Positions 1 to 5,653 of a stretch of DNA of 10,767 nt are shown piece after piece. The notes under the pieces were generated by a model. The model worked only from the letters and a program-made list of their open reading frames with translations, ran no database searches and had not been told where the DNA came from. Source of the DNA: Nitrososphaerota archaeon (lineage in GTDB: Archaea; Thermoproteota; Nitrososphaeria; Nitrososphaerales; UBA183); NCBI GenBank assembly GCA_027886925.1, contig JAPCJN010000073.1:1-10767 (forward strand), in the 5' to 3' direction. Position numbers and translations under genes: made by a program. The stretch's first letter is position 1. Each line of letters opens with the position of its first letter.

Positions 1-86
1 GAAAGTATTATTGCCACGCCAATATTAAAGCATGCACGCGTGCGTGTCTGGATCCGTGTCAACTTTAGAATTGAGCGCTTGACTGA

Positions 87-107
87 TGGCCCACTCCGAT
101 TGGGCCA
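87..107. repeat. 7-bp perfect inverted repeat (hairpin candidate)
   Basis: TGGCCCA (87-93) and TGGGCCA (101-107) are exact reverse complements around a 7-base loop. A second short inverted repeat, TCCCG-CC-CGGGA, lies at 111-122. No T-run follows, so a classical terminator is not supported. It could be the end of a transcript entering from the left or a protein site. The rest of 1-130 shows no convincing gene. Confidence 0.4.
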
Positions 108-128
108 CAATCCCGCCCGGGACATCTC

Positions 129-150
129 TTTAAGATAAACGCGTTTTATA
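129..150 (+). promoter_or_regulatory. TATA-like elements ahead of the small ORF and glycosyltransferase
   Basis: Two AT-rich boxes occur: TTTAAGATAA from 129 and TTTATA at 145-150. The first would place a transcript start near 158-160 and keep the GGAGG at 166-170 in the RNA. The second would give a nearly leaderless transcript starting about at the ATG at 176. Assignment rests on archaeal spacing rules only. Confidence 0.4.
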
Positions 151-175
151 CCCCATTTGTCCGACGGAGGCTTCA

Positions 176-289
176 ATGAGCTGTAAGCGGGGCACCGTGC
201 CCGCCCGTAACGGTATCACAGAAGAAAGAACAATCGGTCAAAGAGTATTAATCGTGCTCGACCCGAATTTCATTGGATATTCTTCTTGA
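176..289 (+). CDS. Possible 37-residue small protein, coupled to the glycosyltransferase
   Basis: An ATG at 176 is preceded by GGAGG at 166-170 with a 5-base spacer, a good Shine-Dalgarno arrangement. A TATA-like box lies about 28 bases upstream. The frame runs 37 codons and its TGA (287-289) overlaps the TTG start of the next gene at 286-288, the classic geometry of translational coupling. The peptide starts MSCKRGTVPARNG and has a short hydrophobic stretch (VLIVLD) near its middle. I recognise no family. It may be a genuine small protein, a leader ORF controlling the membrane protein behind it, or chance. The signals are better than those of the large gene itself, which has no visible ribosome site at its own TTG. 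Confidence 0.35.
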   Translation: MSCKRGTVPARNGITEERTIGQRVLIVLDPNFIGYSS

Positions 290-1458
290 GCGGTCAGGGC
301 TACAAAGATTCCTCCCTGCTTTCCAGGATCACCAGAGTCATGCACGCATATGACGCGCAAATCGCGGTCTTCTCTCTTGCGACAGCGATGGAGATCGTAA
401 TCGGCCTCTACTTTAACGTCGCATGGGAATTTGACGCTGCGACCAGGGCAGAGCAGGCCCTCCTCATAGCTCAGCGCGGGCCAAACTGGTACTTCTTCCA
501 GGGATTCGGACAGGGCTACTACGTCTGGTTGCCCCTTTGGCAGTTATTGCTCGCGGGAATTTATTTCTTGACCGGAGTCAGCACGGCGGTCATAGGAATC
601 GTCATCTCAGCAACATCGCTCGGTATCATCTCGGCGATAACGGTTTCCGCGCTCAAGAGGGCGGGTTTCGACCAAAGACGCCAGTTCCTAGGGGCTGCGT
701 TGCTCCTGACCTCGGGCTACCTAGTCGCCTACGCCAGCCAGGGGATGACCGACGCTTTCTCGACAATGCTGTTGTTTGGGGCGGTCTACTTTCTCTTCGT
801 CTACATCGAATCTCAATCATCGAGATTCTTGGTGGGAGCATCGATTCTGACACTTCTGAACGTCCTGACGAGATACGAGGCGTGGCTATTCTTGGCGGTC
901 ACGATGCTCTACGCGTTCTCTATGTTCGTGCTGAAGAAGATGGGCGGAAGGACGATGCTCAACATAGTCAAGTACGCCATTCCTTCGGCCCTCTTCATCT
1001 GCATTTGGCTATATTACAACGAGCTGGTCTCCGGGAGCTTCTTCGGCTTCGCCGCTTGGATCTCCCAGAGCGTCTCCTCATCTCCGCCGGTCTTCGCCCA
1101 CAATCCCGCTCTGACATTCGTGAATTTCGCCGAGGCGGTGCTGCTAAGCAGCGGTTTGTTCTGGTTCGCGCTGATAGACGTTAGGCGTCGGGGGACGATA
1201 GCTCCAATGATTAGGTTCGCGGCTATCCTCTTTGTTGTGTATTCTGTCTTCCTTTTTTATTCGATGTATGTCGGTTTCAGCAACGGATGGGTGCGTCTAT
1301 TTCTATACTTCGTGCCCTTTTCTGTTGTCGCATTCGTCTCGAAAAGCTACAGGCATGAAATACTCTACCTCGTGGTGGGGATTTCGATTGCCCTCGGGAT
1401 GATTGGTCTTGCGCAAAACGTTATCATGCATCAAGCCTTCCTTTCTCATCCCCCGTGA
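286..1458 (+). CDS. GT-C-type membrane glycosyltransferase (PMT/ArnT-like)
   Basis: This 390-residue protein is strongly hydrophobic, with roughly nine or ten membrane segments. It resembles the GT-C fold enzymes that transfer a sugar from a lipid-phosphate carrier at the outer face of the membrane, as in archaeal N-glycosylation or cell-surface glycan assembly. Typical marks are the acidic loop after the first helix (EFDAAT, residues 48-53), the conserved YVWLPLWQ (79-86), SQGMTDA (151-157) and LTRYEAW (194-200) at the start of a later helix. The substrate cannot be told. TTG at 286 is the first start in the open frame, which is closed by a TAA at 208-210; ATG at 340 is the alternative and would remove 18 polar residues. 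The gene looks more AT-rich, with more ATA and TTT codons, than the genes further right, so a different history is possible. Family placement is fairly firm and enzyme specificity is unknown. Confidence 0.75.
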   Translation: MSGQGYKDSSLLSRITRVMHAYDAQIAVFSLATAMEIVIGLYFNVAWEFDAATRAEQALLIAQRGPNWYFFQGFGQGYYVWLPLWQLLLAGIYFLTGVSTAVIGIVISATSLGIISAITVSALKRAGFDQRRQFLGAALLLTSGYLVAYASQGMTDAFSTMLLFGAVYFLFVYIESQSSRFLVGASILTLLNVLTRYEAWLFLAVTMLYAFSMFVLKKMGGRTMLNIVKYAIPSALFICIWLYYNELVSGSFFGFAAWISQSVSSSPPVFAHNPALTFVNFAEAVLLSSGLFWFALIDVRRRGTIAPMIRFAAILFVVYSVFLFYSMYVGFSNGWVRLFLYFVPFSVVAFVSKSYRHEILYLVVGISIALGMIGLAQNVIMHQAFLSHPP

Positions 1459-1469
1459 GGATGCTCTCC

Positions 1470-1539
1470 GGTCAAAACGTCTCCCGACGGTCGAAAAGAA
1501 CAGGAGGTCTCTTCCGAGCTAGACTGATTGGTTTTGACC
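1470..1539. repeat. 9-bp inverted repeat with 52-base interior
   Basis: GGTCAAAAC at 1470-1478 is the exact reverse complement of GTTTTGACC at 1531-1539. The interior has smaller complementary pairs: CGA-CGG-TCG near 1485-1493, and GTCT (1507-1510) with AGAC (1521-1524). In RNA this could fold as a branched structure just after the glycosyltransferase stop. It could equally be the end of a small degenerate mobile element. There is no further support. Confidence 0.35.
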
Positions 1540-1685
1540 TGGGGAACCGACCTAGATGGTCTAACGCCCGCCCGGGGCACCTAAGCCTCTATTCAGTAGC
1601 TAGGATTAACTGAAGCAAAAATTCAAAGGTTTTCTGCAGTTAGAACTGGGAGACAGCATGGGCTACTGCGAAATTGGCCGCCTAG

Positions 1686-1811
1686 ATTGTTGTCGCCACG
1701 CACCCCGAGTTTCCCGCGCTTGCCGTCCCAATAATTTTCACTGTGGTGTTGGCCGCAGCTCTGCTGTTGGCCGGGCCCCGAAGAAGACGTTGGGAGCCAG
1801 AAATTCGGTAG
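1686..1811 (+). pseudogene. Relic of a PEFP-type C-terminal membrane anchor
   Basis: In the frame from 1686 to the TAG at 1809-1811 the translation reads VATHPEFPALAVP, then a run of about 15 hydrophobic residues, then GPRRRR and a short tail. That is the layout of tripartite C-terminal anchors of archaeal secreted proteins: a Pro-Glu-Phe-Pro motif, a membrane helix and a basic cluster, as in PEF-CTERM-like domains. The same frame is closed by TAG at 1683-1685 and again at 1641-1643, and no start codon precedes the motif, so the body of the protein is missing. I read it as the surviving tail of a broken surface-protein gene. Frame-shifted remains upstream were looked for and none were convincing. 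Confidence 0.5.
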
Positions 1812-2076
1812 CGAGTTCTTGCTACGCCATTACTATCATCGAAGCAATATCTTGGTCAGGCCACATAAGGACGAAATGCCGGGTCGCGCTTGAATTCGCA
1901 CCAGCACTCAGGGCCTCTACGTCCTATCCCGTGATCCGCATCGTCTTGTCATCGGACTCTTGACGGTCTTCTGCACTACTTTTTCCCTGCCTCGTTCGGT
2001 TCCAGGCGGCTGAACGCCGGCCCGATGAGGTAAAACTATGCGTCCCAAAATGAAACGCCGCAGACTCCCGTCAATA

Positions 2077-2083
2077 CTTATTA
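2077..2083 (+). promoter_or_regulatory. TATA-like box of the zinc-ribbon gene
   Basis: CTTATTA lies about 35 bases ahead of the ATG at 2114. Archaeal spacing predicts a transcript start near 2105-2107, giving a leader of under ten bases. No Shine-Dalgarno motif precedes the ATG, which fits leaderless-like translation. Confidence 0.4.
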
Positions 2084-2093
2084 GAACGAGTTG

Positions 2094-2109
2094 CAGGATT
2101 CGAATCTTG
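2094..2109. promoter_or_regulatory. 16-bp near-perfect palindrome at the predicted transcript start (operator candidate)
   Basis: CAGGATTCGAATCTTG is self-complementary except for one G-T pair; its core GATTCGAATC (2097-2106) is perfect. It ends five bases before the ATG at 2114 and overlaps the predicted transcription start. A dimeric regulator bound there would block initiation. It resembles a tRNA T-loop at first sight, but the flanking stem does not pair. Confidence 0.35.
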
Positions 2110-2113
2110 ATCG

Positions 2114-2671
2114 ATGGAGTCTCTGCCCACAAACGTCGAAGACAAGAGCACTGAACAGGGATTCCAGTTCATCTTCAAGTGCCAGATTTGCGGGACCGGT
2201 TACGAGTCGGATTTCGTGGCTTCAGAGGCCGCGAAGGAGAAGGCCGCGTTCAACAAGGTAGCGCAGTTCGGCAGCATGTTCTCAAACAAGGCATATCTCG
2301 CAAATGCGCTAGGAGGACAGGCCTACCAGACGCCCCAATGGGACAAAGAGCGTGAAGCTGCACTCCAGAAAGCCACCACCGAGGCGATGACCCACCTCCA
2401 TCAATGTCCAAAATGCCACAAGTATGTCTGCGACAACGACTGGAAGGCGGACGTGTCCCTGTGCACGATTGACGCTGCTCAGGCCCATCCGATTGCTTCA
2501 CAAGGCAATCAAGCTAGTCCCGCAATATGTCCCAAATGTGGTCAGCCGTCGGGTGGCGGGAAGTTCTGCAACAACTGCGGAGCGCCGCTCGGGCCTTCGA
2601 AGTGTGCCGCTTGTGGGACAGAGAACCCCGCCGGGGCAAAGTTCTGCAGCGGTTGCGGTGCCAAGCTCTAG
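2114..2671 (+). CDS. Multi-zinc-ribbon protein with double zinc ribbon C-terminus
   Basis: This 185-residue soluble protein has four Cys groups. A first CxxC (C23, C26) and a second cluster, CPKCHKYVC (C98, C101, C106), bracket an Ala/Lys-rich, probably helical region (about 31-95). C117 is an additional Cys. Two consecutive short zinc ribbons follow: C139/C142 with C152/C155, and C164/C167 with C178/C181, the double-zinc-ribbon pattern common in archaeal proteins of unknown role. C23/C26 and C98/C101 may come together as one split ribbon, with the helical insert between them. Such ribbons usually mediate protein or nucleic-acid contacts; no catalytic motif is visible. The ATG at 2114 is preferred because it directly follows the promoter-like region. 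It stands alone, with no co-oriented gene within 290 bases. The architecture is clear; the function is unknown. Confidence 0.75.
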   Translation: MESLPTNVEDKSTEQGFQFIFKCQICGTGYESDFVASEAAKEKAAFNKVAQFGSMFSNKAYLANALGGQAYQTPQWDKEREAALQKATTEAMTHLHQCPKCHKYVCDNDWKADVSLCTIDAAQAHPIASQGNQASPAICPKCGQPSGGGKFCNNCGAPLGPSKCAACGTENPAGAKFCSGCGAKL

Positions 2672-2965
2672 CGCGATCGCCTTCGATGCTGATTTGGGAC
2701 TGTCCTAGAAAGTTGACTAAGGGATCCGAAGTCCATGGCTCCGAAAATCCGCGGGCCGTCGACATATGAGCAACGACAATAGAGCCAGCGACGGGAAGAA
2801 AAAGGCACTTCCAGTCGGGGCTGCGAAAAGCATCACGTCCTCTGAACGAGGTTGAAGACTCCACACGCCGGTGGTAGAATGACACACAGAGCCAAGGGTC
2901 ATAATCGTCAAGTGGCGTGCCAAAGGCATATAGAGGCGGAAGGCGTGTGAAGCAGCAAGGGTCCA
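2672..2965. other. 294-base gap between the zinc-ribbon and PAC2 genes
   Basis: No intact gene is supported. A 29-codon frame at 2766-2855 (starting MSNDNRASDGKKK) reads like a protein N-terminus but has no ribosome site and stops early; it might be a leader peptide or a broken gene start. The right end contains the PAC2 promoter candidate. No RNA gene was recognised. Confidence 0.5.
2926..2933 (+). promoter_or_regulatory. TATA-like box of the PAC2-hsp20 operon
   Basis: GCATATAG, preceded by purine-rich CAAAG that could serve as a BRE, lies about 36 bases ahead of the TTG at 2966. The predicted transcript start is about 2956-2958. A weak AAGG at 2957-2960 is the only ribosome-site candidate. 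Confidence 0.45.
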
Positions 2966-3715
2966 TTGAGCGAAAGGAACAAGGTCAGCATCAACGTCTC
3001 GGGGGGCTCTCTGAAGAGCCCGAAGGTGATAGTGGGTGTCCCTGACTCAGGATTGGTCGGAACGATCGCATGCTCCTACCTGGTAGAGCAACTCAAGCTA
3101 GAGCAGATAGGATACATCGATGCTGAGGCTATGCCGCCTGTCTTGGTGGTCCACGAGTCGAAGCCTGACTATCCAGTCCATATCTTCGGTGGGGGCGGCG
3201 TGGCGGTCGTACTCTCTGAGGTGCCCCTTCCCCCTAGGCTGTCGGTCGAGGTGGCCAAAGACTTGGTCTCCTGGGCAAAGTCGCAGCGAGCAGAGATGAT
3301 GGTCGGTGTGACTGGTCTCCCTTCCAGAAAGCGAGAAGAGTCACCAGATGAGAAACCTGTCGTGCTCGGCGTGGCGAACGACGAGACAATATTGAAGAAA
3401 ATGAAAGCGTTCGGCGTCGCACCCTTCGAGGACGGCATGATCAGCGGCCTGCATGCCAGCCTGCTGAAGCAGTGCATGGCAAAAGGACAAAGCGGTCTGG
3501 TGTTGATGGTGGAATCCCTTCTCCAGTTTCCCGACCCTCTGGCCGCGAGCGGAACCGTCGAGACTCTCGGCGGCCTCCTCTCAGTCAAGGTTGACGTCAA
3601 GCCCCTGTTGAAGCAATCTGAAGAGATTCGCTTGAGGCTCAGGCAACTCATGCAGCAGACTCAACAAGCCGAGCAGCAACAGCTGCCGTCGAAGCCCGCC
3701 GGCGTGTATGGATAG
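2966..3715 (+). CDS. PAC2-family protein (archaeal proteasome assembly chaperone homologue)
   Basis: A 249-residue cytosolic protein of the PAC2 family, homologous to the eukaryotic 20S assembly chaperone PAC2 and archaeal PbaA/PbaB. The N-terminal core is diagnostic: a short strand leading to VGVPDSGLVGTIACSYLVEQ (23-42), then the strand around the Ile-Asp-Ala-Glu-Ala-Met-Pro segment (51-57). VGVTGLP (113-119) and FEDGMISGLHASLL (154-167) follow the family pattern. After about residue 215 comes a Gln-rich, probably coiled-coil segment and then a flexible Pro/Gly tail ending Val-Tyr-Gly. That is a hydrophobic-Tyr-X (HbYX) motif, the tail by which proteasome activators and some archaeal PAC2 homologues dock into pockets of the 20S alpha ring. 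Start TTG at 2966 follows a TATA-like box. The hsp20 gene begins 5 bases after its stop, so the two are very likely one transcript concerned with protein quality control. Family assignment is firm; the docking role is inferred. Confidence 0.85.
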   Translation: MSERNKVSINVSGGSLKSPKVIVGVPDSGLVGTIACSYLVEQLKLEQIGYIDAEAMPPVLVVHESKPDYPVHIFGGGGVAVVLSEVPLPPRLSVEVAKDLVSWAKSQRAEMMVGVTGLPSRKREESPDEKPVVLGVANDETILKKMKAFGVAPFEDGMISGLHASLLKQCMAKGQSGLVLMVESLLQFPDPLAASGTVETLGGLLSVKVDVKPLLKQSEEIRLRLRQLMQQTQQAEQQQLPSKPAGVYG

Positions 3716-3720
3716 GTTGG

Positions 3721-4170
3721 TTGGCGACGAAAGAAATGTGGGAAGGCGACAATGATTCGCTGGAATGGTTCGAGGAAGGCTTCGATCGCATTTTCAATCA
3801 GGCGGTGGCGGAGATGGCCGAGGGGTCTCTGTTCGACCTCGAATCGATGTCTCTGAGGCCGCTCTACAGGCTGGAGGTGAACGACAAGGAGGTGAAGGCC
3901 AGTTTTGACCTTCCGCGGGTCAAGAAGAGGAAGGACGTCTCATTGGACGTCACCGAAGACGCTATCAAGATAGAGGCAAGAACAAGGAATCCCGTAAGGC
4001 TGAGGTTGAACCCGTCCGGTCTCGCTTACGCCGAATTCGAGAAATACCTGATAAGGGTACGACTCCCGGTTAAGGTCGAGGCCGCGAAGGCCAGAGCGAA
4101 GCTTGTGGGGGGAATCCTCACCGTCAGACTTCCGATACGGCACAAGGGAAAAATCGTCAAGGTAGCATAG
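3721..4170 (+). CDS. hsp20: Small heat shock protein, Hsp20/alpha-crystallin family
   Basis: A 149-residue ATP-independent holdase that binds unfolding proteins, normally as a large oligomer. The N-terminal arm (1-47) is acidic, with aromatic residues (SLEWFEEGFDRIF, 13-25), as usual for the oligomer- and substrate-binding arm. The alpha-crystallin domain spans roughly 48-138, from YRLEVNDKEVKASFDLP to AKLVGGILTVRLP; the latter carries the hallmark G-x-L near the end of the domain (G131-I-L). The C-terminal IVKV (145-148) matches the I/V-x-I/V anchor that clips neighbouring dimers. TTG at 3721 lies 5 bases after the PAC2 stop; ATG at 3736 is a possible shorter start. There is no separate promoter, so it is read as the second gene of the operon. 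Family assignment is firm. Confidence 0.85.
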   Translation: MATKEMWEGDNDSLEWFEEGFDRIFNQAVAEMAEGSLFDLESMSLRPLYRLEVNDKEVKASFDLPRVKKRKDVSLDVTEDAIKIEARTRNPVRLRLNPSGLAYAEFEKYLIRVRLPVKVEAAKARAKLVGGILTVRLPIRHKGKIVKVA

Positions 4171-4200
4171 GCTCAAGTCGAGCCGCCTCCATTTGGGAGG
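4171..4200 (+). terminator. Two tandem hairpins after hsp20 (possible 3' end)
   Basis: Directly behind the stop, GCTC-AAGTC-GAGC (4171-4183) and CCTCC-ATTTG-GGAGG (4186-4200) form two short perfect stems. No U-tract follows, so this is not a standard terminator. The stems might mark or protect the end of the PAC2-hsp20 mRNA. Confidence 0.3.
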
Positions 4201-4305
4201 TCCACGCCTCATCTTGTCGGTCTAATGGCGGCGCTCGGTCTCGCCTTGTCGGCACCCTCTTTCGTCTGGATTCAAAACCTGACTATGTAGGTATCCTTCA
4301 TATCG

Positions 4306-4313
4306 TTATTATG
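4306..4313 (+). promoter_or_regulatory. TATA-like box of the spherulin-4-like gene
   Basis: TTATTATG is centred about 31 bases ahead of the TTG at 4341, predicting a leader of only a few bases. The heptamer TATGTAG occurs twice, at 4284-4290 and 4310-4316, the second overlapping the box. It could be a regulator's direct repeat or chance. Confidence 0.4.
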
Positions 4314-4340
4314 TAGACCAAATACGTAAATTTCCTCAGT

Positions 4341-5642
4341 TTGAACGTTACCAGGCCCTTCGGAAGAGCACGGCTCGTCGCCGTGCTATCGCTTTTGTTC
4401 CTTGTAGTGGCGGCTTCGCCCCAAACTCACCATGCGTACGCCTCCGTCCCGAAGACCGGCGTGATAATCCCGCTTTATGCCTACCCTGGCAGCAGCTGGG
4501 CCTCAGTCGTCCAAGCCAAACAAGCCCATCCCGACGTGCCTTTTGTCGTCGTCATCAACCCCGACAGCGGTCCCGGACCTCTGCAAGACCCCAACTACGC
4601 CCACGGCATCCAAAGCATGCAGTCTGCTGGCATAGTCGTGCTAGGATACGTCTACACGAGCTACGCGATGCGACCAACCAGCTATGTCATCGCCGACGTC
4701 AGCGCCTACAAGGCCCTCTACAGAGTGAACGGCATCTTCTTCGACCAGATGTCGAACGTCGCGGGCAACGAGGGCTACTACTCCTACCTGAGCAGCTATG
4801 CGAAATCAATCGGCCTAGGGTTGACGGTGGGGAACCCTGGGACAGACACCCTCCCAAGCTACATCGGAACGGTGGACACCATGGTCACCTACGAGAACGC
4901 CGGGCTCCCCAGCTTGTCGTATCTTGCCGGTTGGCACTCTTCCTACGGCAAGCTCAACTTCGCCTCCATATCCTATGGAGTCGCTTCGAACCCGACCTTC
5001 CTTAGCGCCGCCTCGAGCTACGTGGGCTACGTCTACATCACTGACGGGACCATGCCAAACCCCTACTCTGCCCTTCCTTCCTACTTCTCGAACCTGGTCG
5101 CTTCGCTCGACGCTCCGCAGCCCGTCTCCCTCACCGTGGTGTCGTCGACCCTCGGCGGCAGTCCTCTCGACGGCTTGTGGATCACGGTCCAGTCTAACGG
5201 CGCGACACTGGGCTCGGGGTTCACGCCTTTCACGTTCAACGGGACCTATGGGCAAACCTACACCGTCACGGCTTCGAGCTATCAGAACGACGTCTTCGAC
5301 CACTGGAGTGCCGGGCCTAGCGGGCCTATCACAGTCACCTTGGGACAGAAAACGGTGCTGACCGCCCTCTATAGGACGTCGACCATGCTGACCGTGAGCT
5401 CGGCGAGCTTGAGCGGCAAGCCCCTCACAGGCTTGTGGACGGTGATCCAGTCGAATGGCGCGGTAGTCGCGACGGGGTTCACTCCGCTCGTGTTCAACGG
5501 CGTGCCTGGAGCGCAATACACGGTCTCCGTGGCCAACTACCAGAAGTACGTGTTTCAACATTGGCAAGACGGAGGCACGAACCCCGTGAGGACGGTGGTC
5601 CTCGCGCAGAGCGAGTCTCTGACCGCGGTCTTTGCCATCTGA
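4341..5642 (+). CDS. Secreted spherulin-4/GH135-like glycan hydrolase candidate with two beta repeats
   Basis: A 433-residue exported protein. The signal peptide has a basic start, a hydrophobic core (about 12-26) and a likely cut after AYA (32-34). Residues about 40-255 match the spherulation-specific family 4 fold, a TIM-barrel related to GH135 (Sph3, which cuts galactosaminogalactan): VIIPLYAYP (41-49), VVINPDSGPG (70-79), GYVYTSY (102-108), GIFFDQMSN (131-139), VGNPGT (163-168) and MVTYEN (181-186). From what I recall of Sph3, the conserved pair here is Asp-Glu; this protein has Asp135-Gln136, with Glu185 further on as the likely third acid. The C-terminal part is two copies of an ~83-residue beta-sandwich-like repeat. 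No membrane anchor follows, so the protein is probably released or held by its repeats. TTG at 4341 is the first start after TAG at 4314. It could remodel the cell's own surface polysaccharide or digest a biofilm. Family assignment is good; activity is uncertain. Confidence 0.7.
   Translation: MNVTRPFGRARLVAVLSLLFLVVAASPQTHHAYASVPKTGVIIPLYAYPGSSWASVVQAKQAHPDVPFVVVINPDSGPGPLQDPNYAHGIQSMQSAGIVVLGYVYTSYAMRPTSYVIADVSAYKALYRVNGIFFDQMSNVAGNEGYYSYLSSYAKSIGLGLTVGNPGTDTLPSYIGTVDTMVTYENAGLPSLSYLAGWHSSYGKLNFASISYGVASNPTFLSAASSYVGYVYITDGTMPNPYSALPSYFSNLVASLDAPQPVSLTVVSSTLGGSPLDGLWITVQSNGATLGSGFTPFTFNGTYGQTYTVTASSYQNDVFDHWSAGPSGPITVTLGQKTVLTALYRTSTMLTVSSASLSGKPLTGLWTVIQSNGAVVATGFTPLVFNGVPGAQYTVSVANYQKYVFQHWQDGGTNPVRTVVLAQSESLTAVFAI
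5130..5639 (+). repeat. Two tandem ~83-residue repeats in the secreted protein
   Basis: Protein residues 264-345 and 350-433 align clearly: each starts Leu-Thr-Val, contains P-L-x-G-L-W then V/I-x-Q-S-N-G-A, then GFTP and FNG, then YTV, then F-x-H-W, and ends with Leu-Thr-Ala. The hydrophobic-aromatic pattern (YTV ... FDHW / FQHW ... LTALY / LTAVF) is typical of repeated beta modules in archaeal secreted proteins. Probable roles are spacing or polymer binding. Confidence 0.75.
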
Positions 5643-5653
5643 GCCGAGCGTAC

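Larger units (their letters stand above)
1459..2113. other. 655-base region without an intact gene
   Basis: No convincing full-length gene is visible on either strand. The stretch holds a wide inverted repeat (1470-1539), a relic of a membrane-anchor coding sequence (1686-1811), and a promoter-like region with a palindrome in front of the zinc-ribbon gene (2077-2109). A 101-codon frame starting at 1658 has GGGAG in front of it, but its product is Arg/Ser/Cys-rich with no recognisable pattern and it overlaps the relic in another frame, so I do not call it. No tRNA or rRNA was seen. The picture is of a decayed locus. Confidence 0.55.

Noticed and set aside
31..46. CATGCACGCGTGCGTG near-palindrome
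   Set aside because: Short alternating purine-pyrimidine run with no gene or promoter context at the window edge; chance or low-complexity is sufficient.
1658..1963. 101-codon ORF with a GGGAG motif ahead of its ATG
   Set aside because: The product is Arg/Ser/Cys-rich without domain pattern, and another frame of the same DNA carries a much more protein-like anchor segment.
2090..2113. TTCGAAT resembling a tRNA T-loop
   Set aside because: The flanking bases do not form a T-stem on either strand and no acceptor, D or anticodon arms are present; the motif is explained by the palindrome.
2038..2154. 38-codon ORF preceded by GAGGT
   Set aside because: Extremely basic product, overlaps the well-supported zinc-ribbon gene out of frame and covers its promoter-like region.
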